A stretch of DNA of 64,000 bases from Cephalotus follicularis (taxonomy: Eukaryota > Streptophyta > Magnoliopsida > Oxalidales > Cephalotaceae): NCBI GenBank assembly GCA_001972305.1, contig BDDD01005030.1, forward strand, positions 16,299 through 80,298, given 5' to 3'. The translations under genes and the position numbers were made by a program. A model generated the notes under the pieces. It was not told the DNA's origin and did not search any database. It worked only from the letters and a program-made list of their open reading frames with translations. How positions within the stretch are numbered: the first letter of the stretch is position 1; every line of letters starts with the position of its first letter. Positions 34,001-45,162 of this stretch are shown here, piece after piece.

Positions 34001-34797
34001 TAAGAACCTACCTAGACCTATCATCACAAACATTATGATATATTTGGAAATTATTTAGGGATTATATTAAATATGTTGCTTCCTTTTTTTTAGCTTGTGC
34101 TTGGAATTCAAAATTGAACACATAATTCCTTATGTAACATTAATTGCTTATATATGTAACATCCTAGATTTCTAGTATTTTGATTTGAATGGAGTTTTAA
34201 AATATAGTTAAAGATAGATATCTTACAAGTGTATTAATTAATAATGTAGGCTGATAATTTAAGACAGCAAACCCTTCACCAATTGCGTCGGATATTGACA
34301 GTGAGACAGGCGGCACGATGTTTTTTGGTGATCGCCGAGTATTATGGGCGGCTACGAGCACTTAGTTCCCTTTGGGCCTCACGTCCTCGAGAGTAAATAT
34401 AAAATAAGAGTATATATAGTTATTACAGGAGTAATCTACATAGATCGAACGTTAAACTGAATGGTTGGATTTATATATAAAATTTTATCTACAAATTCAT
34501 GAAATTTTGAAGGGTATGAAGGAGCTTCTCTATACTAGTGTGGAGGGAAATATTGTTCAAAATATTATAAGAATTCTCATCTTTACGAACATGCTTTTGA
34601 GTTGGACAACAAGTCTTAAACAATTATCTTTGTTTAGCCTAACCGAACATTATCATACTGGGTTTTGAGAAATATATCAGTTTTTTTTTTTTTATTGTTT
34701 GGTTAGCAGGACCTTGATCAGTGATGATAACTCGTGCCAAACGTCGACAGACTTGCAGATGGTTCAATCTTCACAGAATCATTACTCGAACTTCTGA
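28001..34797 (+). CDS. TGA9: TGA-class bZIP transcription factor, TGA9-like (12 exons)
   Basis: The CDS is 28001-28113, 28288-28379, 28778-28860, 29087-29332, 30326-30370, 30472-30531, 30680-30757, 30859-30907, 31819-32090, 32428-32649, 34250-34392 and 34710-34797: 496 residues, all junctions GT-AG and in phase. The N-terminus has the TGA9/TGA10-type block FGELEEAIVLQGVK and EMFPSWPIRFQQTP. The bZIP basic region is NREAARKSRLRKK, followed by the leucine zipper (AYVQQLETSRIKL). A DOG1-type domain follows (FDMEYARWLDDDNRHM to ILTVRQAARCFLV). The tail SCQTSTDLQMVQSSQNHYSNF is the distinctive TGA9 ending. Such factors bind TGACG (as-1) elements in the nucleus. Arabidopsis TGA9 acts with TGA10 and glutaredoxins ROXY1/2 in anther development. 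TGA10 is the main alternative assignment. Confidence 0.93.
29566..29640 (+). promoter_or_regulatory. Candidate internal promoter in intron 4
   Basis: A (GA)n tract at 29566-29588 is followed by a TATA box (CATATAAAAGC, about 29595-29605) and a palindrome with a 1-nt centre (ACAGTAGTGACTACTGT, 29621-29637). The next ATG with a good context starts a 35-codon exon at 29780. Together these look like a second promoter inside the gene. Confidence 0.45.
29780..29884 (+). other. Candidate alternative first exon of the TGA9-like gene
   Basis: ATG at 29780 in the context AAGAATGGC opens exactly 35 codons (MADTDDDLGYSYLVHDN to LISTDS), ending at a GTGAGC donor in phase 0. Exon 5 at 30326 also starts in phase 0, so splicing would be in frame and give a 353-residue protein. 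The start recalls the MADTSP start of the shorter TGA2/5/6 group. It cannot be an internal exon: read from exon 4 through the nearest AG it stops within a few codons. This is inference from sequence alone. Confidence 0.5.
32791..32997. mobile_element. MITE-like inverted repeat in intron 10
   Basis: About 207 bp with inverted arms of roughly 65-70 bp. Both arms share CTATTAACAG and CACATAACAAAT-type blocks (GACATAACAAATATATAG on the left). The left arm also carries a 20-bp internal direct repeat. No target duplication is clear. Confidence 0.55.
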
Positions 34798-35442
34798 TCC
34801 AAGATCCACTGGCCAGATAGTTGGCTTGCTTAATATCAAATCCTGTATCTTGTTTATGATAGTGGTGCTTTTAGGGTATCGTCAATTAAGCTACTTTAGA
34901 GAAGATAGGATCTCTTTTTTCCCCCTCTGTTAGTGATATCTTTATATTAATAATTATGTTATCTTTGTAAATGTAAATCCATGAGGAAAATTCTACTTTC
35001 TTGAACAGAAAAAGAAATAAGAGAAAATTAGACAATAGAAAAGTGTGAGACATACTTGATCATATGTAGAGCTAGTATTCATGATTTCTTCTTCTTCTAT
35101 AATGGCTCACAAATAGTATTAGAGTTTAAAACTCTAAATATATATGGTTGAGAGAGGATCAAAATTAATTATCTTGTCTTGTTCTAAGTTATTGAGTATG
35201 ATATAAGAAATTAGCAAGAAACACAACGTCATGTGCGTGAGAGGGTTGGGTTGTTGCACTTTATTCTTATGAAGTGGTTGTGAAGACTAATTAAATGTGG
35301 AAAAGACAAGGGACAAGAGAGAATCAGAGAACATATATATATAAATCTACATGGTCTGTTTCTAAAGGGAGTATATTGTACAACATTGTGGTGGAAGAAG
35401 GAAAAAAGTAGGTTTTAGCTCTGCATTCATATGAAGTGGAAG
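34798..35442. other. 3' flank of the TGA9-like gene
   Basis: AT-rich DNA with no further coding exon. A poly-purine-rich segment runs toward the repeats at 35443. Confidence 0.45.
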
Positions 35443-35580
35443 TGGAAGTGGTTGTGATTCATATTCTAATGCATGAAAGGACAAGGAAAATTTGGACGGA
35501 ATTGAAGGACAAGAAAATTGAGAGAGAGAAGCTGTGATTCATATTTTAATGCCTGAAAGGATAAGGGACTTTGGATGGAA
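35443..35580 (+). repeat. Imperfect direct repeat of about 50 bp
   Basis: The block TGTGATTCATATTCTAATGC with following AAAGGACAAGG recurs as TGTGATTCATATTTTAATGC with AAAGGATAAGG about 80 bp later. A weaker relative lies near 35275. Confidence 0.7.
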
Positions 35581-37896
35581 ACATAAAATTTTAAGTAGAA
35601 GAGAAAAAGAATAATAAAAAATAAATTTTTTATTTTTCATTGTTTCTTTTATTTTTCTTGGTTTTTATTTATCTCTCTACTTGGTCTTTTGTAAACTTGA
35701 TTCACTAAACATTTGCTTCTTAATTTTACGAAGCTAATGAAAATCAACACATTCTATAGAAGAAGAGGCATAAATTGTGGAAAAGGATAGCTTCTACTTT
35801 TAAAATAGATGAAGTTCGAGTGATGCAACTCACTTCTATAAGTTCCTATATATATATATATATATTAGTTCAAAAATAATAGGATGTTTTTTTATTATTA
35901 GTAAGGTTTGTGCAAATAGATCCATCAAATTACAAGATAAAAAATTGAAAATAAAAAAGGAGGCATAAGTTAGTACTTATAAAATGCAATTTTCAAGAAA
36001 CAAAATTGCATCATCATATTGAATAATGGATATCATTGAGCGAGCATATACCTCAAAGTTAAGCTATACATGATTCAAAGTTAATCAATATATTTAAAAA
36101 ATAGAACTAACAAAGATAAAGAAACTCGTAACAGCATGCATCGTGCATGTGTCTATAAGTGGCGGCATTATCATATCACATGTGTCTGCATGCTTGTGTG
36201 TGAGAGATGCAGCATGCTTCATGCATGCATGCATGACCCAGAATTCTTGATTTACAAACAAAATGTAATGTTTCTCTCTCTTCGTTGACTCTCTCTACAA
36301 TTAATATTGTTTTTCTACTTCCAGCTAAGGGCAGATATCTCTTTTACCTACTTCACGCATGGTCACATCCACTAATTAATTGGTAGTACATATTAAGAAA
36401 CTTCCAAATGATTTTTAATTAGTTTTTCGACATTTTTATATCATGAAGGTTGTCTTAACATTTTAGACCATAGATAAGTTAATAAAAACGTATATTTAGA
36501 TGGCTTTGAAAATGATACGGATATATTCGAATCTGTTACGCGAACATACCACATATTAATGGGGAGTATTTCAGTTGTATTATGGAAGGGATTATCAATC
36601 CCAAAAAACTTGGAGATAAATCTCTATAGGACCCCAAAAAGAAAAAGAAATATATCTTAATTCATGTTATAATTTGAAGTCAACGATTATTATATTCGAC
36701 TGTAAATGTGACCTTAACAAAATTTTTATGTTTTCTTGAGTTTTATTTATTTATTTTATTGACTGAAGCATCATGTTGAGAGAGAGAAGATTTTTATTAT
36801 CAAAATTTGTGTTAAACAAAGATTCAGTTTCTTGCGTCAACAAAATTCGTTAAGTATAGTTGGCTAGAAAATAATCAATAATCCTTTTTCTAAATAAAGA
36901 AAATTCAGAAATGATTTTGTGAGTTCATGTGATGCTAGAGAAAGTTTTAAAAATTTGCATGGTGTCTTTGTCCTTTTTACATGAGACAGCCCAGTACAAG
37001 GCCTCGGCTAATTTATTTATTTATTCAAAAATATCTATATGTGATTTCAGGATTTCTTTTATTTCTTTGGTTCTTGATTATAGACACATATCATTTTGAG
37101 TTCACCTAATGCATCAAGATTAGTATATTATATCGCACCTAATACATCAATTTTTGTTTTGTGACACCATAGCTTTTTATTTAAGGTGCATTTGATTCGA
37201 GTAATTATTTTGGTGGGAATGAAATCACATTAATCATAATATCTTATTTCTGAGAATGTCATTTCCATCATAAACCACATTTTTACTTGATTCAATAATG
37301 TTGGTTCTCATAGATATTTTATTACAGTGTATGGTTCAATATGAGAATGTGGTATATATATATAAGTCACATTGCACCCAACTTAGGTGCATAATCACCT
37401 TAATTATTGTAATTGTGAATAGTATTTTTCAAATAAAAAAAATAGATTTAATGATCTATTTGTCTAAATCATGCATGAAAATTTTCAAGTCAAACAATTT
37501 ATATATAACCGATGGGATAGATAGTCATCTTAACCAATGTCTTCAAGGACAGTATGGAGTATCATGTGTTAAATGACCTATCTTAACACCCATGGGCAGA
37601 GACAGGAGAGGCTTATGCCCCACCCAATCTCAAGAATTTTTTTTACATATCTAAAATATTAAATCAAAATTATATATATAATTTTTTTTTCTTTAAGTGG
37701 CCCCCGCACACATTTTTTTCTCTCTCCACCTCAGTTATTGTTAAAGTAGGTGTCCTGTCAAGCCATTGGATGATTGTTTTGTATTCGCACTTCCTATGTA
37801 TATACAATCTTATTCCATATTTATATGATATGTCTTTTATTTTTTAAGTATGACATTTATATCATATGTGATTTATCTTATAATTGAAGTAGTTTA
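35581..37896. other. Gene-free AT-rich intergenic DNA
   Basis: I see no coding feature. 36133-36236 has a cluster of GCATGC/CATGCATG motifs (see that entry). Confidence 0.5.
36133..36236. promoter_or_regulatory. Cluster of RY-type CATGCA motifs
   Basis: Five or more GCATGC/CATGCATG motifs lie within about 100 bp, ending in a run of CATG tetranucleotides. CATGCA is the RY element bound by B3-domain factors. With no gene nearby it may simply be a microsatellite. Confidence 0.4.
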
Positions 37897-38399
37897 ATTT
37901 TATATAGGCATGGACAAAGGCCAGGCTGGACTGGGCTTGGGCTTGTCCCGGTTTAGCTCAACCCTAGTTTGGGCCCAACTCGGTTCCACACTGGTGCAGT
38001 GCGGGCTAGGCCAAAACAATGCAAAAAAAAAAAAAAAAAATGCCGGGGAAATGCGGTGCGATTTTTTAAACAATGTGAACCAGTGCAATTCTTTATTGAA
38101 TCCGATTTACAAGTCGTATGAAGCAAAAATTAAATCAAACTACAAATGATTTAATAATTACGGGTTAATTACGGGTTTTTGCTATGATTCGAAGGAAATA
38201 AAACAATATTGTAGTGATAAGTGAATAATTTAATTTTATTTATTGATTTGTCGTTCACAGTTTATACTCGTACAAGCCGAGAGTTTACAAATTCAAATTA
38301 TTTAGCGGTTCACAGTTTATACGTGTGCAAACCAGGAGTTTACATAGGTTAAGTATGACATAATTGCAAAATAGGTCACTCTTCATCGCTTAGAGTGTC

Positions 38400-38654
38400 T
38401 TCGTCGGGAAATGCGGATGTTCGAGGTTCATGAGAAATCCATTTCTTTATGCAAACACATAACTCCAGTCATTGTGGAGTCATCGGTCATCAAGAACTCT
38501 TCCACCAGCAGAGAAATGAGTCTCGAAAGCAACTGTTGAGACTGAAGCTGTCAACAAGTCTTGGGCCATGATGGATATGACGAGATATTACAGAGTACGT
38601 GCCTTCCACCAGTTGAGGACATCGAAGTCGTCAGACTCTTCAATGCGCATGTAC
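38400..38654 (-). pseudogene. hAT transposase C-terminal dimerisation domain, decayed
   Basis: The minus strand reads FDVLNWWKARTL, stop, YLVISIMAQDLL, SVSTVAFETHFSAGGRVLDD, stop. This is the conserved hAT-family C-terminal dimerisation motif with two internal stops. The rest of the transposase is missing upstream, where an LTR begins at 38655. Confidence 0.85.
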
Positions 38655-39847
38655 TGTAATACCCCGATTCGTTGCCTATATGTTTGTCGAAAAATGTTAC
38701 ATTTTTGTCATATGTAATATGTTATGTTCCGTCGGACAGTTTGAATTTGTTTTTGAAAAACTTTTTCATTTTGTATTCTGGGCGTTAAGCGTCGAAGCCT
38801 TAGTCCTAAGCGTCGACGCATTAGCGTTGCGGTCTTTAGTTTTTCTTCCAGTATTGTAAATGTCGACGCCTTTGCATGGCGTTAACGCTTTTGTGTGAAA
38901 AGGGGTTAAACGTCGACGTTTTAGCCTTTCTTCCTTATTTGTTTTGGACGGTGACTTAGTTTTGGAAAGGGGATTCTTGCCATTATTTGTTTATCCGATT
39001 TTCCATATGTGTTTGGACATGTTTTGCATAAAAGGAATGTCTTAAATCCACTCGATTTTATCATTAAAACACACGTTTTCTTCTTTCTTTTTAAAACTCA
39101 TCACCTGCATTATTTTACAAGCAAAACAGAAATAGCCTTTTTGCATTTGTTTTCTCTCCATTGTTTTCACGTCTTTGAAGGTATGTAAGCTACTGAATTT
39201 TCATTATCCTTTCATATTACTGTTTTGATATATAGAAAGCTTTTAGTTTGCTCAAAACCTTGTTGTTTATGCATGGAAACTGTTTTAAATAGTTTAACCT
39301 TAGAAAATATGTTTTGGGAGTTTTATTACTATATTTAACTGGAAATCTATATGTTTATGTTTTGCTGGTGTCTACATATAGAGAAAATCATGTTTTATTG
39401 ATTGCATACTACTGTTTTATGATTCATAGTTAAGAAAATCGGATTTTTGTTCAAGATTGCAACTGGTACAACAACTGAGTTTTTCGTGTTTTCGACTTAA
39501 GCGTTGACGCCGACGTCTTAAGTGTCGACGCCTGTGTGTAAAAACGTTGTTTTAAATCGTCATGCATGTGTCTAAGCGTCGACTATTTTTGTTTATTGTC
39601 GACGCTTATGCCTTAAACGTCGACACCTTGTTTTGAACGTCGATGCTTATGTCGTGTTTTGTAATGTTTTCTTCAACGCTTTGTTCAGCACTTTCGTCGA
39701 CGCCTTGTGTTTAGACGTCGATGCCATGTCTTAAGCATCGACACTTTTGTCCAGAACGTCGACGCTTTGTTCTAGCAGTTTGTAAATAGTGTCTTTTGGG
39801 TTGTGACAATGATTGGATCGATATATCTAGGTTTAGATTAAACCTGT
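38655..39847. repeat. LTR A, left part, with two GTCGAC arrays
   Basis: It starts TGTAATACCCC, a gypsy LTR terminus, directly inside the hAT sequence. It holds GTCGAC-type motifs at 38791-38917 and 39491-39763, many spaced 20-22 bp, and a TATA-like CATAAAAGG near 39028. It is cut by the Tekay element at 39848 and appears to resume at 58612. No coding region is attached, so it may be a solo LTR. Confidence 0.65.
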
Positions 39848-42540
39848 TGTAACGACCCAGGTACAATTTGACATTTGGACTTTGGTTTTGGGCCTTGGAA
39901 ATTTTCTTTTTCCTTTTGGTTAAGTGTGGACCTTCAGGTTTGGGCTTTAAGTGGTTGGCTTTGGTTTTATTGGTGCGGCTGATGCATTTTGGAGGGATGG
40001 CTTTGTGTGTGTGTGCTACTGGAAGGTGGTGTAAGGGATTTGACAGAGTCCTATATTGTCAAGCTCACAACCTTCACATCAAAGGACAATGTAGCCGCAA
40101 AGAGCCGTTATACCAGATGTTGTGCCAGAAGAAGTGATAGTTGAGAGAGGTGTAAGTTCTCTGTGCTTTCTTCTTTCTTCTTCTTTCCTTTTGAAGTTTT
40201 CAATTGGCAAAGACGAGTTTTACTTGAAGAACGAGATCCTTGCGTCTGTACAGGCGAGCTCTTCCTTTCTTCGTCTTCTTTCCTCTGTTTGTTTGGAAAT
40301 GTGCGTGCCAAACCTCCTGTTTAAGGTGGAGTCAGAGATGGTGGTGGTGATCGTGATACTCCATGGTGGAATGTTGAGCGTTGTGGATGGTCAGGATGAC
40401 TATCCTAGGAGACGAGCATGCATTGAAGGTTACATACATGTTTTCCTCTATTTTTGTACAGACTGTGCTAAGTCTGTGCTTGTTGTTCTTTGTTCTTGTA
40501 GCTGAGGAGCTGAGCATTGATCCTAAGCTGTAGGAGCAGTACGGAGGAGAGGATAAGTGGTGAGTGGGACATTCCTTTCTTTATTCTTGAAAAAATTGAG
40601 AGTCTTAAGCTTAATGTGTGTCCTATGGTTTTATGTTATTCCTTCCATGGTGTCCTTGTTCTGGGAGTCTTTCGTCCTTGTTGGACATATTCTTTCAGTT
40701 GATATTGGTTTCCGAGCTGGTGAGCTCGAGGTCTTGGGTGACATTTCCCCTTGTCATATCCTATTATATATATATATGTCATAACTTTTGTTTGATACCA
40801 TGTGTTGTTGAGTATGGATACTGGATACTGGGGACCGTGGTGATCGATGGTATGTTTCTATGAGATTCCCGGTGACAGATGGTCTGTGCGGTGATTCACC
40901 GACCTTCCAGTCGAAGTTCTCATACAAGATTACCGATGAGGGTGGTGCCTTGTGGTGATTCACTCGCCCCTCAGTTGATGTTCGTGATCTGCTTTGCCTC
41001 CCAGGGGCTGGGTTCGACACTGATCAATCAGCACCTCTGGTAGAAGGCCAAGACTTATGGCTCTCTGTATCGATAAATGGCAAGTAGTGAACTCCTTGCA
41101 AGCCTATGATCTTCTTCTCCAGTCAAGGACTATTAAGATATTACTGCCGTGAAACTCGGAGCCAAAAGATGTATGGAAATGTCAGAGGTGAAAGGCCGAG
41201 CTGGTTTGGATAAGGTGGCAGGTACCAGTGTTCCTCTGATCAATTTGATCCTTGGAGTCTAGATCATTTATTTGGGTCCTTGGGATATTTGGTCTGGACA
41301 GTTGCTTTACTTTTCTCTCCTTATTGTTTCAAAACATTATTGATTTTATTATCTTTTGCTTAGTTATATACTCCAATAGTCTTTTGATTTTTGATGAGTA
41401 TGCTCGATGATGAGCCGTACTGGATTTATGAGACCAGCTAGGGCATAGACGTTGTTGTTAAGGGATTTGTTCTCCCCTGGCACTGAGGAATGCTTTCCTT
41501 CCCCTCTCACTAGTCTCTGGACTAATCCCCTCCCAGGTTGTTATTTTACAGTTGAGGAAGCAGGTCAAGTTATTCCCCACGTCGGGCCACGTTAAAGACT
41601 TGTTGTGAGGTAGACCGAGGAGTAAGCTCTTCCCCTGGCCTTCCTGGCTAGTCCCCCTTCATGCATATGGGCATATTTTTGGGTTTTGTTTTTGGGTTGT
41701 TAGTAACCTTTTGTAAAACAGTCTTGTGTATGAACCTTTGGAGAATTATGGTGTATAAGGTTTATTATTTTATGATATGGTGATTTGTTTATCTTTATCC
41801 TTGTTGATACTTGTGGTTTTAGGTTGTTTAGACCATAGTGCTGAGCTCCCAGGGTGAGATGTGGATGAATGTTGTGTTGGGAGTTGATGGTTGGGCTCTG
41901 TTGACCTTAGAAGTGGCCTAGGTGCACGACAGGCTTCCACGGCTGAAGGCTAGACCATCACAGTCGTTGCCAAGCAAGACCCTGGTCCTAAGAAATAGAA
42001 GCCAGACCATTAGGTTAGATGACAGTCCTTGGATGTGAGGTCTGCCTGGAACCCTTGGATATGTCCTCGGGACTTTGGCGTGTCCCCGGGAAATTGGTGT
42101 GTGTCCCAGGACATTTTGGTGTCCCCGAGCGTTTTGGGTTCCTTGGGTATCCACGGAAACCTAGTTCGTGTTGAGGCCCAAGTGCTTTAGAGTTGTGGCC
42201 GAGCTGAAGAGTTGTAGCGTTTGGCTCCCCGGGCATTTGGTAGACCTGGGTGTTTGGATAAGCACGTGCAAGGTGCATGTGGGGTTCCCCAAGCTTAAGT
42301 GAAACAGTGAGATTTGACTCCCCGGGGGTTCTTTTGGGTCCTCAACCCTTTTCCTCAGACAAGAAATTGTGTAGCGTGTTCCCAGCCCTGACATTTCTGG
42401 TCGGGCTTTCGTGTTTTAGACGCTTGGAGCCTTTTGCTCGGCGCTTTTGTTGTGTGGTTTGGTTTGGAGGGTTGTTGGCTGGTGTGCCATCCACGACAGA
42501 GCTCGTTTCTCCTGGTGTTTTGGGAACAGGTCCTATTAGC
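39848..42540 (+). repeat. 5' LTR of element B
   Basis: Starts TGTAACGACCC and ends TATTAGC just before the primer-binding site. It aligns over its full length with 55917-58606 with scattered changes. It holds a short array of GTCCCCGGGA-like motifs at 42062-42148. Confidence 0.9.
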
Positions 42541-42541
42541 T

Positions 42542-42553
42542 TGGTATCAGAGA
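42542..42553 (+). other. Primer-binding site of element B
   Basis: TGGTATCAGAG matches the complement of the initiator tRNA-Met 3' end, the usual primer of plant chromoviruses, and lies directly after the LTR. Confidence 0.85.
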
Positions 42554-42892
42554 GATCGGTTTGGTGTTGTGTAAGCGATGGGATGAAGCCCAGGCTTAGA
42601 TGACGGTCTTGTTGTTGTGAGAATCCTAGGAATAGTGTTTCCTTGGTTTTCTTGGGTTGTGCATTGCATGCATCTTATGTAGAATCTTTTGCTTAAGTAA
42701 TCCCCTAACGTTGCATATGAATGATGATGGTACCCTGTGGTCGACCCAGTGGACGTGGTCGGGTTGGAAGTCGTGGTCGGGGAAGAGGTAGGGTGGCCTC
42801 TCCACCATGCATGGAGCTTGAAGTTCATGCCGAACCAGGAATGGAAAGACATGGGGCTGAGCCAAATGTGGCAGCTGATGCTCCAGCAGCGC

Positions 42893-44027
42893 AGTCTGCT
42901 GCGTATGTTCCTCCTCCGGCAGGTGTGGATAGTCAGATGAACATGATGCAGATGTTCTTGGCAATGGCTCAAGCTTTGGGTGCTGCTAGGCCTGAGGCTC
43001 TACCTATAGAGCGTATGCAGCGCTTAGGCTCTACGACCTTTGAAGGAACGGCCGACCCAGCAGATGCTGAGGCATGGTTGAGTCGAGTGGAAGAGATCTT
43101 TGAACAGATCGGGATCATGGATGATTCACCCATCCGACTTGCTTCTTTCTTGTTGCAGAGGATTGCTCGTCGTTGGTGGGATGCTCTCAAGGGGAGACAT
43201 GCCGAGGTGGCAGCGATCACTTGGGACATCTTTCTACGGGAGTTCCGGCAGTATTTCTATCCTCCTACGTATGTTCAGGACAAGAGGAGGGAGTTCCTCC
43301 ATCTACGTCAAGGCAACTTGTCTGTGGCGAAGTATGAGTATCGTTTCATGGAGTTATCTCATTTTGCTCCAGCGCTTGTTGCAGACCAGGAAGAAAGGTG
43401 TCAGAAGTTTATGGGAGGTTTGAGACCCAAGGTGAGGCATGCAACTGCTCTCATCACGTGGACCTTTTTTGGTGACTTGGTGGTGGCCGCCAAGTGTGTT
43501 GAGCAGAGTCTTGCGAACCAGAGGGCTAGGCAAGACCGAGGACACAAGCGTGTTGCTCCTCAGGCTGAGCAAGGTAAGAGTGCTCCTAAGAGTCAAGGGA
43601 GGCGGAGGAACAGATCCTCTGGGAAGTCTGGCAACCGAGGATACTGCTCGCAGACCAGGACGGATGGCCAGGGAATGTCTTCCCCGCAGCCTACGTGTTC
43701 TCCAATAGCCAGTGGTGTGTAGCAGATCGCAGTAGCTTCTTCTCAGTCACCGAGATGTCAACAGTGTGGACAGTTTCACTTTGGGAATTGCAAGTCTGAT
43801 TCCCGGGTATGCTTTCTGTGTGGTCACCCCGGACATTTCGTGAGGAATTGTCCCCAGGCTCAGCAGTTGTTAGGAGCACCTGGACCAGTTGCTCATTCTA
43901 GGCAACCAACAGGCAGAGGATCGAGACAACCAGGACAGCAGTCAGTAGGGCCGAGGATAGGATCAACAGCTTCACAAGCAGGTACCTCTAGAGCTGGTAG
44001 CAGCAGGCCGACGGGTAGACCTGCCGC
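42893..44027 (+). repeat. gag internal duplication, copy 1 (1135 bp)
   Basis: Matches 44028-45162 with a few percent differences and no large indel. Both junctions share CGCAG. Confidence 0.9.
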
Positions 44028-45162
44028 AGTCTGCTGCGTATGTTCCTCCTCCGGCAGGTGTGGATAGTCAGACGAACATGATGCAGATGTTCTTGGCAAT
44101 GGCTCAAGCTTTGGGTGCTTCTAGGCCTGAGGCTCTACCTATAGAGCGTATGCAGCGCTTAGGCTCTACGACCTTTGAAGGAACGGTCGACCCAGCAGAT
44201 GCTGAGGCATGGTTGAGTCGAGTGGAAAAGATCTTTGAATAGATCGGGATCATGGATGATTCACCCATCCGGCTTGCTTCTTTCTTGTTGCAGAGGATTG
44301 CTCGTCGTTGGTGGGATGCTCTCAAGGTGAGACATGCCGAGGTGGCAGCGATCTCTTGGGACATCTTTCTACAGGAGTTCCGGCAGTATTTCTATCCTCC
44401 TACGTATGTTCAGGACAAGAGGAGGGAGTTCCTCCATCTACGTCAAGGCAACTTATCTGTGGCGAAGTATGAGTATCGTTTCATGGAGTTATCTCATTTT
44501 GCTCCAGCGCTTGTTGCAGACCAGGAAGAAAGGTGTCAGAAGTTTATGGAAGGTTTGAGACCCAAGGTGAGGCATGCAGCTGCTCTCATCACGTGGACCA
44601 TTTTTGGTGACTTGGTGGTGGCCGCCAAGTGTGTTGAGCAGAGTCTTGCGGACCATAGGGCTAGGCAAGACCGCGGACACAAGCGTGTTGCTCCTCAGGC
44701 TGAGCAAGGTGAGAGTGCTCCTAAGAGTCAAGGGAGGCGGAGGAACAAATCCTCTGGGAAGTCTGGCAACCGAGGATACTGCTCGCAGACCAGGACGGAT
44801 GGCCAGGGAATGTCTTCCCCGCAGCCTATGTTCTCTCCAATAGCCAGTGGTGTGTAGCAGAGCGCAGTAGCTTCTTCTCAGCCACCGAGATGTCAACAAT
44901 ATGGACAGTTTCATTTTGGGAATTGCAAGTCTGATTCCCGGGTATGCGTTCTGTGTGGTCAGCCCGGAAATTTCGTGAGGAATTGTCCCCTGGCTCAGCA
45001 GTTGTCAGGAGCGTCTGGACCAGTTGCTCCTTCTAGGCAACCAACAGGCAGAGGATCGAGACAACCAGGACATCAGTCAGTAGGGCCGAGGATAGGATCA
45101 ACAGCTTCACAAGCAGGTACCTCTAGAGCTGGTAGCAGCAGGCCGACGGGTAGACCTGCCGC
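44028..45162 (+). repeat. gag internal duplication, copy 2 (1135 bp)
   Basis: Starts at CGCAGTCTGCTGCGTATG, the same phrase as in copy 1, and ends where the unique AACCGCTAGAG sequence begins. Confidence 0.9.

Noticed and set aside
28001-34797. Assignment to TGA10 instead of TGA9
   Set aside because: The SCQTSTDLQMVQSSQNHYSNF tail matches the TGA9 ending I know; TGA10 remains a weaker alternative.
36133-36236. RY-element cluster as a seed-gene promoter
   Set aside because: No gene lies downstream within 1.5 kb on either strand, and the end is a simple CATG run.
37900-38149. Overlapping ORFs (79 and 62 codons) at the left hAT end
   Set aside because: They are produced by the GGCC-rich subterminal region and a poly-A run; no protein family fits.
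42547-42972. Minus-strand ORFs over the gag region of element B (141 and 112 codons), and similar ones over the second gag copy
   Set aside because: They are antisense shadows of the gag reading frame with no independent support.
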